Notes: generated by a model from the sequence alone, not told the origin. 48,594 nucleotides of DNA from an uncultured Oscillospiraceae bacterium (GCA_910584835.1 CAJUEG010000010.1:1-48594), one strand, 5' to 3'. Numbered from the stretch's first letter, positions 16,473 through 26,101 are shown. Program-made: numbers and translations.

Positions 16473-17747
16473 TCACGCTTCCTCCAGGGCCTGGGCCAGG
16501 TCCTGAATCAGGTCGTCCAGGTCCTCCAGCCCCACGGAGAAGCGCACCAGGTCGGGGGACACCCCGGCGGCGGCCAGCTCCGCGTCGTTCATCTGCCGGT
16601 GGGTGGCGGAGGCCGGGTGGAGCACGCAGGTCTTGGCGTCCGCCACATGGGTGGCGATGGAGGCCAGCTTGAGCCCCGCCATAAACCGCTCGGCGGCGGC
16701 CCGCCCCCCCTTCACCCCGAAGGACACCACGCCGCAGCACCCCCGGGGGAGGTACTTCCGGGCCAGCTCATGGTATTTGTCCCCGGGCAGCCCGGCGTAG
16801 CGCACCCAGGCCACCTTTTCGTGCTTTTGGAGGTACTCCGCCACCCCCTGGGCGTTGGAGCAGTGCCGGGCCATGCGCAGGGGCAGGGTCTCGATGCCCA
16901 TGCCCAGCAGCCACGCGTTCATGGGCGCGGGGGTGGAGCCGAAGTCCCGCATGAGCTGGGCGGTGGCCTTGGTGATATACGCGCCGCCCTGGCCGAACTT
17001 CTCGGTGTAGGTCACCCCATGGTAGCTGTCGTCCGGGGTGGTGAGGCCGGGGTACTTGTCCTTGTGGGCCTCCCAGTCGAACCTGCCCGAGTCCACGATG
17101 GCGCCCCCCACGGCGGCGGCGTGGCCGTCCAGATATTTGGTGGTGGAGTGGATTACGATGTCCGCCCCCCACTCGAAGGGCCGGCACAGCGCCGGGGTGG
17201 CGAAGGTGTTGTCCACAATGAGGGGCACGCCGTGGGCGTGGGCGGCCCGGGCGAACTTTTCGATGTCCAGCACCGTCAGGGCCGGGTTGGCGATGGTCTC
17301 GCCGAACAGGGCCTTAGTGTTGGGCCGGAAGGCGGCGTTCAGCTCGTCCTCGGTGCAGTCCGGGTCCACGAAGGTGAACTCGATGCCCATGCGCTTCATG
17401 GTCACGGCGAACAGGTTATAGGTCCCGCCGTAGATGGCGGTGGAGGACACGATATGGTCCCCCGCCGAGGCGATGTTGAAGATGGAGAAGAAGGAGGCCG
17501 CCTGGCCCGAGGAGAGCAGCATGGCCGCCGTCCCCCCTTCCAGGGCGCACAGCCGGGCGGCCACCGCGTCGCTGGTGGGGTTTTGCAGCCGGGTGTAGAA
17601 GTAGCCCGACGCCTCCAGGTCGAACAGTTTCCCCATCTCCTCGCTGGTCTCGTAGCGGAAGGTGGTGGACTGGATGATGGGGATGTTGCGGGGCTCCCCG
17701 CTGCCCGGGCGGTAGCCCGCGTGGAGGCAGCTGGTGTCAAAATTCAT
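16473..17747 (-). CDS. O-acetylhomoserine sulfhydrylase-type PLP enzyme (MetY-like)
   Basis: A 424-residue enzyme of the Cys/Met-metabolism PLP family. It begins MNFDTSCLHAGYRPGSGEPR and has the TYNLF region after SSTAIYGG, VDNTFATPALCRPFEWGADI and the PLP lysine in HSTTKYLDGH. Length and the SGRFDWEAHKDKYPG insert fit O-acetylhomoserine (thiol)-lyases, which make homocysteine from O-acetylhomoserine and sulfide, rather than cystathionine synthases. The ATG at 17747 has an AAGGAAGGG site. It lies 44 bases after the SLH-protein gene and may be read through from that operon; no SAM riboswitch is seen. Confidence 0.9.
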   Translation of the reverse strand: MNFDTSCLHAGYRPGSGEPRNIPIIQSTTFRYETSEEMGKLFDLEASGYFYTRLQNPTSDAVAARLCALEGGTAAMLLSSGQAASFFSIFNIASAGDHIVSSTAIYGGTYNLFAVTMKRMGIEFTFVDPDCTEDELNAAFRPNTKALFGETIANPALTVLDIEKFARAAHAHGVPLIVDNTFATPALCRPFEWGADIVIHSTTKYLDGHAAAVGGAIVDSGRFDWEAHKDKYPGLTTPDDSYHGVTYTEKFGQGGAYITKATAQLMRDFGSTPAPMNAWLLGMGIETLPLRMARHCSNAQGVAEYLQKHEKVAWVRYAGLPGDKYHELARKYLPRGCCGVVSFGVKGGRAAAERFMAGLKLASIATHVADAKTCVLHPASATHRQMNDAELAAAGVSPDLVRFSVGLEDLDDLIQDLAQALEEA

Positions 17748-17791
17748 GGGTATCCCTTCCTTTCTCAATGGGCTTGTTTTCAAAAGGCCGG

Positions 17792-20209
17792 TCACTTGGC
17801 CTCCACCACCCGGACCCGCTGGCCGCTGCCGTCGATGTAGACCGTCAAGGTGTCGGAGAAATTGCGGCACTCGCCCAGGCTGTCAAATACGATGGCCGTG
17901 ATGTCGCCGGTATCGGGAGACCAGATCGAACCCTCTTCGGCCCCTACGGGCGGCTGCTCGCTGTCCCAGATTCCTCTGTTGGCCAGCATCTCCTGCACCC
18001 ACCCGGGCGCCGTGGTGGACTGGCCCGTGGACGCGGCACCGTTGAAGCACTGTACGTCGTCGTCCACCGGGTACACGCCCTTTTTAGTGCGCACATAGGT
18101 CACGCCGTTCTGCGTGTAGAAGTCGGACGAGGACACATTTTCTATGGCCTGGAGGTAGGTGACCCCGGAAAATCTCCCGTCATACTCCAGGATGGCCCCG
18201 TAACCGTTGGCGTAATAGGCGCCGGCAACGGGCGGATAGCTCCTCGTGCCGTCCTTTCTGGTGAACATCAGCCCGGATATCGACTCAAGAATCCACCTGG
18301 TCTTGCCTCCCGAGCTGGTTTTCACCAGCTGATAGCCGGTAAGCACATCAATCCGGCCATACTGATATCCATCGCCCGAGTAGCCGTTCATGATGATCAG
18401 GTCTATCAGCCCCGAGCTGTCCTTGTGGTACTGGGCGGCGGTGGCGGTGGCAGGCACCTCGGTCAGGTTTCTGAGCACCAGCCCCTTCATGGTGTGCTCA
18501 TAAATCTGCACGCCGGGGCTCACCCGCATCTTGTCCAGCATCATATCCGAGGTGTTGAGCCTGGCGCTGGTCCTGGTTCCCGCGGGAGTCAGGGACAGCT
18601 CCCCCCGCTGGGCGGAGGACGCATTGAGGATGTCCCCCGGCTGTCCTCCGTCTTTCCGAACGCCGCCGGACAGCGTCAGCTTGCAGCCCAATACCTGGAA
18701 CTTCTTTTCATCCCCCACCGTCGCCTGCACGCCCAGGGCCAGGGAGGTCACATTGCCCGCCTCCTTGGGCAGCACGCCGGCCACCTTGCCGCTGGCGGTG
18801 AACATCAGGGTAATCTTGTCGCCGATCTTGTGCCCGGCAAAGGAGCCGACGCCGTCCGCCATCACCTCAAACCGGTTGCCGCCCGCCGCGGTGATCCGGC
18901 TGGGGGAGCCGGGGGAGGGCGACGCGTTCTCGTACACGCAGGACAGCCGGACGTCGCACACCTCCAGCACCTTGTTTACCGGGTCGTATGTGGCCACGTC
19001 GTACTGCTTGATGGCGCTCAAGGGGACCTCCGCGCCGTTTTTGCGCACGGTATAGCCCTGCGCACCGTCGGTGATGGAGCGGAAGGTGCCATAGTTTGCC
19101 GTTTTGCTTCTCACAATGATGAAGCCGCTCTCAATAGACGCCTCCGCCCGGTACAGCCCCGCCACGCGGCCCTGCCCGTCGAAGTAAACCGTCACCAGGT
19201 CCCCGGTGCGCAGGTCGGCCATGTACTCCTTGTAGGTGGTCACCCGCGCGTCATAGGCCGAGCCGGTGTAAACAGGGGTGTCCTCCGACAGAGTGTACCG
19301 CCCCTCGCCCTTGAGGTAGAGATAATAGGCCTGCTTGCGCTCCACCGGGGCGGTGATGTAGGTGGACTCGTCGGGGAGCAGGGTGACAAACCGCCCCTCC
19401 TTGTCCAGCATAGCCCACCCGCGGCTGCCCATCAGAGCCTGGTCCACCGGCCCCGCGCACTGGTAGGTCCGGGTGTCCTCCCCCTCCGCCACCACGGCCC
19501 AGCCCTCCTGGCCGTTGACGGTGGCGTTGGCGGTGAGCAGGATCGCGTTCTCCTTCAGTTGGCCCAGCTTGTCCGCGCAGGGCTTTTCCTGCCCCTTGGC
19601 GGGGATGGTCAGCATATTGTAAAACAGCAGGGCGGCCTGCCCACGGGTGATGGGCCCGGCGGGGTTTTCCACCTGTATCCCCTGGTCCAGTCCCAGCAGG
19701 GCGGCGGTCTCCACCGCGCTGTGGGGCCAGGCCCGGTTGGCCTCCGTCCCATACTCCAGGATGCGCAGGGCCAGGGTGACCGCCTCCTGGTAGGTGACGG
19801 TCTGGTCGGGGCCGAATTTACCGTTGCCCAGCCCCAGCATCAGCCGCACGCCCGACTCCGCCGGCACCTGGGTGGTGGCGGCCACGTTCACGTAGCCCCT
19901 GGCCCAGTGCTTCCCCATGTCGGCGAAAATGGTGCGGTATGCCTGGGCCTCGGCCTGCTCCCTCATCCCCAGCAGCTCCACCGCCATCTTGCACAGCTGG
20001 GCCCGGGTGAGGTGTCCCTCGGGGGAGAACTTCCCCTCCCCGGTTCCGCTCACCACGCCCAAGGCGGCCAGCGCGTCCGCCGCCAGCGACATCCGATCGT
20101 CCTCCACGTCGTGGAATTGGACGGCCTGGCCGGGCAGCACCATCAGAGAGAGCAGCGCCGCCAGAGCCAGCAGCAGGGACAGCGCCCGTTTTTGTCTGGT
20201 CAGTCTCAT
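17792..20209 (-). CDS. SLH-domain surface protein of the exporter operon
   Basis: An 805-residue exported protein. Residues 1-29 are a signal peptide. Three S-layer homology domains follow (about 30-80, 93-150 and 158-205), seen as FHDVEDD...GTGEGKFSPEGHLTRAQ and its relatives such as LGNGKFGPDQTVTYQEAVTL. They should hold the protein on the cell wall. The remaining 590 residues are a long beta-rich region with repeated phrases like TYKEYMADLRTGDLVTVYFD; I recognise no enzyme. It starts 13 bases after the MacB-like permease gene with an AAGGAGG site, so it belongs to that exporter operon and may be an outer partner or a cargo receptor. Confidence 0.85.
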   Translation of the reverse strand: MRLTRQKRALSLLLALAALLSLMVLPGQAVQFHDVEDDRMSLAADALAALGVVSGTGEGKFSPEGHLTRAQLCKMAVELLGMREQAEAQAYRTIFADMGKHWARGYVNVAATTQVPAESGVRLMLGLGNGKFGPDQTVTYQEAVTLALRILEYGTEANRAWPHSAVETAALLGLDQGIQVENPAGPITRGQAALLFYNMLTIPAKGQEKPCADKLGQLKENAILLTANATVNGQEGWAVVAEGEDTRTYQCAGPVDQALMGSRGWAMLDKEGRFVTLLPDESTYITAPVERKQAYYLYLKGEGRYTLSEDTPVYTGSAYDARVTTYKEYMADLRTGDLVTVYFDGQGRVAGLYRAEASIESGFIIVRSKTANYGTFRSITDGAQGYTVRKNGAEVPLSAIKQYDVATYDPVNKVLEVCDVRLSCVYENASPSPGSPSRITAAGGNRFEVMADGVGSFAGHKIGDKITLMFTASGKVAGVLPKEAGNVTSLALGVQATVGDEKKFQVLGCKLTLSGGVRKDGGQPGDILNASSAQRGELSLTPAGTRTSARLNTSDMMLDKMRVSPGVQIYEHTMKGLVLRNLTEVPATATAAQYHKDSSGLIDLIIMNGYSGDGYQYGRIDVLTGYQLVKTSSGGKTRWILESISGLMFTRKDGTRSYPPVAGAYYANGYGAILEYDGRFSGVTYLQAIENVSSSDFYTQNGVTYVRTKKGVYPVDDDVQCFNGAASTGQSTTAPGWVQEMLANRGIWDSEQPPVGAEEGSIWSPDTGDITAIVFDSLGECRNFSDTLTVYIDGSGQRVRVVEAK

Positions 20210-20222
20210 ATGTCGTTCCTCC

Positions 20223-21443
20223 TTATTCCGCCCGCAGGGCCTCCACCGGCTGGAGGCTGGACGCCTTGATGGCCGGGTACAGCCCGAACACCACCCCCAG
20301 CACCACCGAGAAGGTAAACGCCCCGATGGTGATGACGGAGCTGGGCCACAGAATCATGCCCTGAAGCAAAAACTTTCCCGCGATCAGCGCGCCCATGCAG
20401 CCCAAGACAATGCCGATCAGCCCGCCGATGCCGCAGATCACCGCCGCCTCGATGAGGAATTGGACGATGATGCTCCGGCGTTCCGCGCCGATGGCCTTGC
20501 GGATGCCGATCTCCCGGGTGCGCTCGGTGACGGTGACCAGCATAATGTTCATGATGCCGATGCCGCCCACCAGCAGGGAGATGCCCGCGATAGCCCCCAG
20601 CACCAGCGACTGCATCAGGCTCTGCTCCTGCATCTGGCTGGACCAGTCGTTGTTACTGTACACATCGTAATACCCGTTCTCGTCGTTGATAAAGCCCCCC
20701 AGGAACGCCTTGAGCTTGGCGATGGCCAGGGTGGTGGCGGAGGCGCTTTTGGCCTTCACCACGTACTGGTTGATGTCCTGGTTGTTGTTCAGGGTGCGGT
20801 TAAAGGTGTAGGGCAGCAGCACCACGTTGTCCATGTCGCTCATGCCCTCCAGGCCCGTGGGCTCATACCAGCCCACCACCAGGAAGGGCTGGCTGTTGAT
20901 AAAGATGGTCTCCCCCACCGGGTCCACAAAGTCGAAGAGCAGCTGTTTCGCCCCGCCCCCCAGCACGCACACCCGGTTGGCCTTGTCCACATCCAGGAAG
21001 GACAGCTCCCGGCCTCCCCCCAGGGTGTAGTTATTGCACACCCCGAACTGGTCGGAGCCCAGCTTGAGGGACACCCGCTTCTCCCAGTCGTCCCAGTTCT
21101 GGGTGTTGAAGGTCTTGGCGCCGTATTTGATGGTGATCTCCTGCCACACATCGATCTGGGGGGTCACCCCCACCACCAGATCCTGCATCCCCAGGCAGTA
21201 CTCGTACAGCAGCTCGGAGATGCTGCCGCTGCTCCCATAGTATTGGTAGGCGTAGATCTGGATTTTGTTGTCCCCCATGGCCTCCAGGTATTCCATGTTC
21301 TTCTTGTTCTGCCCCTGGACCACCGACACCATGATGACCACCGAGGCCACGCCGATGATGATGCCCAGCATGGTGAGGAAGGAGCGCATTTTCTTGGACG
21401 CGATGGACTTGAAGGCCATCTTGAACGCCTGCATCAGGTTCAT
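20223..21443 (-). CDS. MacB-like ABC permease (FtsX type)
   Basis: A 406-residue permease: N-terminal helix (about residues 22-42), a large external MacB_PCD-type domain with a Tyr-rich stretch (AYQYYGSSGSISELLYEY), then three helices near the C-terminus with the FtsX core SLLVGGIGIMNIMLVTVTER and TREIGIRKAIGAERRSI. Start overlaps the ATPase stop by four bases and has an AGGAGGTG site. It should work with the ATPase and the adaptor in moving peptides, lipids or drugs across the envelope. Confidence 0.92.
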   Translation of the reverse strand: MNLMQAFKMAFKSIASKKMRSFLTMLGIIIGVASVVIMVSVVQGQNKKNMEYLEAMGDNKIQIYAYQYYGSSGSISELLYEYCLGMQDLVVGVTPQIDVWQEITIKYGAKTFNTQNWDDWEKRVSLKLGSDQFGVCNNYTLGGGRELSFLDVDKANRVCVLGGGAKQLLFDFVDPVGETIFINSQPFLVVGWYEPTGLEGMSDMDNVVLLPYTFNRTLNNNQDINQYVVKAKSASATTLAIAKLKAFLGGFINDENGYYDVYSNNDWSSQMQEQSLMQSLVLGAIAGISLLVGGIGIMNIMLVTVTERTREIGIRKAIGAERRSIIVQFLIEAAVICGIGGLIGIVLGCMGALIAGKFLLQGMILWPSSVITIGAFTFSVVLGVVFGLYPAIKASSLQPVEALRAE

Positions 21444-22135
21444 ACCCAGTCCACCTCCTGGTGCCTGTCGGATATGATCTTGCCGTCGGACAGCCGCACC
21501 ACCCGGGGGGCGGTGGCGGCGATGCCGTCGTCGTGGGTGATGAGCAGAATGGTGGTGCCCTCCCGGTAGAGCTGCTGGAGTATGCTCAGCACGTGCCGGC
21601 CGGTCTTGGAGTCCAGCGCGCCGGTGGGCTCGTCCGCCATGATGATGGGGGGGTGGGTGGCGATGGCCCGGGCAATGGCCACCCGCTGCTGCTGGCCGCC
21701 GGACATCTGACTGGGCCGGTGATGGGCCCGGTCGTCCATCCCCACCCGGGCCAGGGCGGCCATGGCCAGCTCCTCCCGCTCAAAGATGGAGGTGCCGCGG
21801 TAGATGAGGGGCAGGATCACATTGTCCAGGGCGTCCAGGTCCTGGAGCAGGTTGTAGCCCTGGAAGATGAAGCCGATCTCCCGGTTGCGGATATGGGCCA
21901 GCTCCTTGTCCTTGAGGGAGGTGACGTCGGTGCCGTTGAGCACGTACTCCCCCCGGGTGGGCACGTCCAGGCAGCCCAGCACGTTCATCATGGTGGACTT
22001 GCCCGAGCCGGACGCCCCCACAATGGCCACAAACTCCCCCCGGTCGATCTGGAGGGACACGCCGTCCAGCGCCCGCACCTCGCTCTCCTGGCCCTCATTG
22101 TAGATTTTATACAGGTCTTTGATGTTGATGAGCAT
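21440..22135 (-). CDS. MacB-like ABC ATP-binding protein
   Basis: A 231-residue ATPase of the LolD/MacB group: Walker A VGASGSGKST, signature MSGGQQQRVAIARA, Walker B IIMADEPTGALDSKTG and His switch LITHDDGIA. Separate ATPase and permease genes are usual in Firmicutes, whereas proteobacterial MacB joins them. It follows the adaptor gene by nine bases and overlaps the permease start. Confidence 0.95.
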   Translation of the reverse strand: MLINIKDLYKIYNEGQESEVRALDGVSLQIDRGEFVAIVGASGSGKSTMMNVLGCLDVPTRGEYVLNGTDVTSLKDKELAHIRNREIGFIFQGYNLLQDLDALDNVILPLIYRGTSIFEREELAMAALARVGMDDRAHHRPSQMSGGQQQRVAIARAIATHPPIIMADEPTGALDSKTGRHVLSILQQLYREGTTILLITHDDGIAATAPRVVRLSDGKIISDRHQEVDWV

Positions 22136-22144
22136 TGCGCCACC

Positions 22145-23890
22145 TCAGCCGATCATAATGCCGCCGCCCATGCCGTTGTTCGGGTCTGTGGTATAGTTGA
22201 TGAACACCATGTCGCCTTCCTGGACGCCGGAGATGATCTCCACCTGCTTGGCGTCGGAGATGCCGGTGACCACCGGCACAGGCCAGTAGTGGTCCGCCTC
22301 CCCGGGCACGCCGGTGATGGACGGGTCCAGCTCGACGGCCTCCTCCGGGCGCTCCTCCCGCTGGACAAACACCACCGCCTGCTTGTTCCCCTCGGCGTCC
22401 AGCACCGACTTCACCGCCGTGGTGGCCACCAGCACACAGTCGTCCGACTGGCTGGTGACGAAGGAGTAGTTCAGCCACGCTCCGGCGTACAGGCTGCCGT
22501 CAAAGTTGTCCACCTCCAGGGTGACGGGGTAGGTGGACATGCCCTGGCCCACCTCGCCCTGCATGGCCACGTTGGTGACCAGGCCCATATAGGAGTTCCC
22601 GTTGTAGTCGGACAGCGCGATCATATCCCCCAGCTTGACAAAACCGATGTTCCGGTCGTCCACCTGGATGGTGACCACCATGGTGGTGGTGTCCTGGATG
22701 GTGACCACCGCGTCCCCCGCCTTCACCTCGCCCCCCTCCGCCAGGGTGCAGGACAGGACGGTTCCGTCGATGGGCGCGGCGGCGTTGAGGGCGTCCACGG
22801 CGGTCTGGGCCTCATTGAGCCGCTCCTGGGCGGCGGTGAGCTGCTCGTCCAGGCTCTCCGAGCTCATGACAAGCAGGGCCTCTCCTGCGGCCACCCGGGC
22901 GTGGTTGAGCAGCCGGCTGCTCACCAGCGGCCCGCCCGCCTTGGTGGCCAGCTTCCGGCTCTCGTAGTACTCCGTCTTGCTCTGCTCATAGGGGAAAATG
23001 GGCATGCCGTCCCCGTCGGTGAGGGAGGCGCTGGCCTCCATCTCGGCGGTAAGGGTGCCGGGGTTCTGGAATGCGATGACCGCCTCAAAATAGACGCCCC
23101 CCTCGGGGGTGATGAAGCTCACCTTATGGACCTCCTCCACCGTGCCCTCCCCGGTGTACATCACCGCGGGGACGGACACCTGGGCGGTCTGGCCCACCCA
23201 TATCTGGTCCTCATAGGCATAGCTGAAATAGAGGGACAGCTTCAGTTTGGTATCGTTCACCAAAGTGGCCACTTCCACGCCTTCTCCCACGTTGTCGCCG
23301 GGGTTGAACTGCGCGACCTCCATCAGCTTGCCCGCGAAGGGAGCGGTGAGTGTGAGGTTGGCCAGCTTGTCGCTGAGGGAATTCATCTGCTGCTGGGCGG
23401 TGGCCAGCGCATCCTGGGCGGCCTGGCTGTAGACGGAGAACAGGGGCTGGCCCGCGCTCACCACGTCCCCCTGGGCCACCAGCACCTGCTCCACCGTGCC
23501 GTTGGCGGGGATGGTAACGGTGGCGGTCTCTTTGGCGGTGGCGTTGCCGCTTCCCTCCACGGTGCTCTGAATGGACCCTATGTACGCCGGCTCTGCGTAG
23601 ATATTCCCCAGGGATTCGTCCTTGCGGAACACCAAAAACCACATGCCGAAAACGATTCCGGCCGCCACGGCGGCCGCCACCACTCCGGCAATGATCCGCT
23701 TGACCAGTTTTTTCTTTTCCGCGGCGGTCCTCACCCGCTTTTTGGGTGCGGGCGCTTCCCACGGGTCCTGCTTTGGGCTCTGACCCGGAGCCTGTTCCGG
23801 GGCTTGCTCCGGGGCCTGCTGCGGAACCTGCTCCGGGGCTTGTTCCGTTTTCAATTCTTCCTGGGCCTCGGGTATCTTAAGGTCGGGCAT
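22145..23890 (-). CDS. MacA/HlyD-like membrane adaptor protein
   Basis: A 581-residue adaptor. The first 60 residues are cytoplasmic and hold Pro-Gln-Ala-Glu repeats (QAPEQAPEQAPGQ); residues 64-88 are a membrane helix; then come a biotinyl-lipoyl half (NGTVEQVLVAQGDVVSAGQP), a coiled-coil hairpin (TAQQQMNSLSDKLANL and EQLTAAQERLNEAQTAVDAL), a second lipoyl half (PIDGTVLSCTLAEGGEVKAG) and beta-barrel domains. It is the first gene of the exporter operon. The ATG at 23890 follows AGGAGG; the frame further upstream lies over the promoter and is rejected. Confidence 0.9.
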   Translation of the reverse strand: MPDLKIPEAQEELKTEQAPEQVPQQAPEQAPEQAPGQSPKQDPWEAPAPKKRVRTAAEKKKLVKRIIAGVVAAAVAAGIVFGMWFLVFRKDESLGNIYAEPAYIGSIQSTVEGSGNATAKETATVTIPANGTVEQVLVAQGDVVSAGQPLFSVYSQAAQDALATAQQQMNSLSDKLANLTLTAPFAGKLMEVAQFNPGDNVGEGVEVATLVNDTKLKLSLYFSYAYEDQIWVGQTAQVSVPAVMYTGEGTVEEVHKVSFITPEGGVYFEAVIAFQNPGTLTAEMEASASLTDGDGMPIFPYEQSKTEYYESRKLATKAGGPLVSSRLLNHARVAAGEALLVMSSESLDEQLTAAQERLNEAQTAVDALNAAAPIDGTVLSCTLAEGGEVKAGDAVVTIQDTTTMVVTIQVDDRNIGFVKLGDMIALSDYNGNSYMGLVTNVAMQGEVGQGMSTYPVTLEVDNFDGSLYAGAWLNYSFVTSQSDDCVLVATTAVKSVLDAEGNKQAVVFVQREERPEEAVELDPSITGVPGEADHYWPVPVVTGISDAKQVEIISGVQEGDMVFINYTTDPNNGMGGGIMIG

Positions 23891-23959
23891 GGTATTGTTC
23901 CTCCTGTCGTCGGGCTGGGTATACGCGTCCCCCGGTCGGGACACTTGTCCGCAGTTCCC

Positions 23960-23988
23960 AGTATAACGGGAATGGGCTGGAAAAACAA
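23960..23988 (-). promoter_or_regulatory. Promoter of the MacAB-SLH operon
   Basis: On the minus strand: TTGTTT (23988-23983), 17 bases, TATACT (23965-23960), about 70 bases before the adaptor start codon. Confidence 0.7.
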
Positions 23989-24116
23989 CAACAATCCTGT
24001 AACAATTCCAGGTCATAATCTTTAGATTCCATTAAATTTTTCCAGCCCTCCTTTTTTATATACCCTGGACGGCCCCGTTTGGTTGCCAGAAACTGCCCCT
24101 CAGCCTCACAAAAAAA

Positions 24117-24140
24117 GCCGGCGCCAACTCCGGCGCCGGC
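24117..24140 (-). terminator. Intrinsic terminator after the GH78-like gene
   Basis: A 9-bp GC stem (24117-24125 with 24132-24140), loop of six, followed on the minus strand by a run of seven T. It lies 24 bases after the GH78-like stop codon. Confidence 0.9.
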
Positions 24141-24163
24141 CTTTTTCCTGTTCCTTTCGGCAT

Positions 24164-26092
24164 TCAGCGGCGGGGGCGGTCCCGCCGTCCGGGCATGGGC
24201 CGGACCATCAGGGCGGCCCGCCACTCCCGCTGCTCCACCCAGGCCAGCTGGCCCCGGATGGGGGCCTGGAGGGCGAAGTCCTCCAGCTCCGCCGGCAGGC
24301 GAGGCCGGAAGCGCAGGCCCATGGGCATATCCGGGTCAGGCAGCAGCCCGGCCAGCTCCTCCACAATCAGCGGCACCGCCCCGCCGGCCTCCGGGCAGCC
24401 CCCGCCGCCCCAGTCCTCCCGGGTGAGCAGGCGGTACAGGGCGCGGCGCCTGCCCAGCCGCCCCAGCCCTCGCAGGGCAAGGTACGCCAAAAGCGGGTCC
24501 CGCTCCTCTCTCTGTCTCAGCAGCAGCCGCTCGTAGGCGGCCGCCCCCACGCCGGGGGTCAGCCCGAAGCAGGCGGGACAGGCATTGGCCTCCACCGTAC
24601 AGCGGCCACCCCCCTCCTGATCGGCAAACAGCTTGGCGTCCCAGCGCCAGAAGGCTTGCAGAAAGGCTGCCGCCACCCGCCGGGACTCCCCCGTCCGGGG
24701 CAGGCCCAGCAGCCGTTCCCCCCGCTCCTTCATTTTCAAAAAGCCAAACCACCAGGCGTTGACGGCGGCGGGGCAGCCCTCCTCCGCCCCCTCCCAGCCG
24801 CCGGGCAGGTTTTCCAGCAGTCCGTCCGGCCTCTGATACCGGGAAAACGCCCCGGCGGTCCCTTCCACGGCGTCCCAGCACTCCCGCAGGAAATCCCGGT
24901 CCCCCGTAAAATCGTAATCCGTCAGCGGCAGAGCGGGGAAGAGCAGGGCATAGCCCCCTGCTTTCTCCCACAGCGGCGCCGCAGCAGCGTCCCGGATATA
25001 TTGGCGCAGCAGCTCCGTCCCCCCGGCAAGCCACACCTGGGCCCGGGCGGTGACCACCGCGTCCCCCAGGCCCCGGCCCCGCCCGCGGCCGGACCAGTCC
25101 CGGTAGCCCTCCTGTGACCGGCCGCGCACGGCGTCTTTGCCCCGCGCGAAGATATCCCCCAGCCCGTCCCGCAGGCAGGACAGGGTGCAAAGCTCCTCGG
25201 GCATGGGGTAGTGCCGCTCCCACACCCAGCACGCCCGGAGCGCCGGGCCGTCCCCCGGCCCCAGCACCTCCGCATATCGGAACGCCCGGCATCCCCGCTG
25301 GTGAAGGGCGCTCTCCCCCTCCCCCAGGGTCCACCGCTCCTCCCGGACGGGCGCCACCCGGCCCGCGCCGTCCAGCGCCACGCCGAAGCGCAGGGTGAGG
25401 CAGTCCCCCGCCCGGCCCTGGGCGGCGGCGTGGAGGGTGCCCGTCCGCACCCGGCCAAAGTCCAGCAGCACACCGCCGGGGACGGGGCGGGAACCGGCGG
25501 ACTCCACCCTCTCCCGGCACAGGCCGGCGGCCTCCTGGGGGCGCAGCTCGCAGCGCGCCCAGCGGGCCGGAGCCAGCCGGGCCCAGCCCCTGTCCCGAAA
25601 CCAGGGGCGTTCCCATCCCTCGGGCCACAGGCGGCTGTCAAAGCCCTCCCGGGGCTGTCCGGACCAGGCCCGGCACAGCCGGCAGCGCCAGCTCCCGTCG
25701 CACCGGGCGCTCACCCTGCCCCCCCGGACAAACTGCGCCCAGACGGCGGGCCGTCCCTCCTCGCCGTTCCAGCCCAGGTCCTCCTCCGCCCGGCGGCACA
25801 GGAGCAGGGCCACCGTCACCGTCCGCCCCCCCTCCACCGGGTATTCCTGGTAACACCGGCGATTCCCTCCGGCGGGCGCGGGCCCCTGGCCCAGCCACGC
25901 CCCGTTGAGCCACGCGTAATAATAGCCTCCGGCGCTCAGCCGCAGCACGTGCCTGCCCGGCGGCAGCGTCACCCGCCCCCGCACCAGCACGCACAGGTCC
26001 CGGGGTTCTTCCGCTTCCAAAGGCGGAGCGCTCTTCCAGAGGCGGGCGGTCATCCATCCGCCCGCCCCGCCCATATCATGATGTCCTCTCAT
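24164..26092 (-). CDS. GH78-like (alpha-L-rhamnosidase-fold) protein, possibly degenerate
   Basis: A 642-residue protein with the order expected of GH78 proteins: N-terminal beta-sandwich domains with sugar-binding phrases (VLRLSAGGYYYAWLNGAWLG, and LLDFGRVRTGTL near residue 210), then an (alpha/alpha)6-type region (about 300-560) with DYDFTGDRDFLRECWDAVEG and VNAWWFGFLKM. The motif that should read Asp-x3-Arg-Glu-x6-Asp appears here as DWSGRGRGRGLGD (residues 332-344), so Gly337 sits where the catalytic Glu is expected. No signal peptide, so it would act in the cytoplasm on short oligosaccharides. It starts nine bases after the GH88 gene with an AAGGAGCGGT site. Family call is by eye. Confidence 0.65.
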   Translation of the reverse strand: MRGHHDMGGAGGWMTARLWKSAPPLEAEEPRDLCVLVRGRVTLPPGRHVLRLSAGGYYYAWLNGAWLGQGPAPAGGNRRCYQEYPVEGGRTVTVALLLCRRAEEDLGWNGEEGRPAVWAQFVRGGRVSARCDGSWRCRLCRAWSGQPREGFDSRLWPEGWERPWFRDRGWARLAPARWARCELRPQEAAGLCRERVESAGSRPVPGGVLLDFGRVRTGTLHAAAQGRAGDCLTLRFGVALDGAGRVAPVREERWTLGEGESALHQRGCRAFRYAEVLGPGDGPALRACWVWERHYPMPEELCTLSCLRDGLGDIFARGKDAVRGRSQEGYRDWSGRGRGRGLGDAVVTARAQVWLAGGTELLRQYIRDAAAAPLWEKAGGYALLFPALPLTDYDFTGDRDFLRECWDAVEGTAGAFSRYQRPDGLLENLPGGWEGAEEGCPAAVNAWWFGFLKMKERGERLLGLPRTGESRRVAAAFLQAFWRWDAKLFADQEGGGRCTVEANACPACFGLTPGVGAAAYERLLLRQREERDPLLAYLALRGLGRLGRRRALYRLLTREDWGGGGCPEAGGAVPLIVEELAGLLPDPDMPMGLRFRPRLPAELEDFALQAPIRGQLAWVEQREWRAALMVRPMPGRRDRPRR

Positions 26093-26101
26093 ACCGCTCC
26101 T

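Noticed and set aside
17768..20269. Plus-strand open frame of 833 codons opposite the SLH gene
   Set aside because: Shadow frame; the minus strand has a signal peptide, three SLH domains and a good ribosome site.
21461..24025. Plus-strand open frame of 854 codons over the MacAB-like genes
   Set aside because: Runs across three well-supported genes and their overlaps in antisense; composition is that of a shadow.
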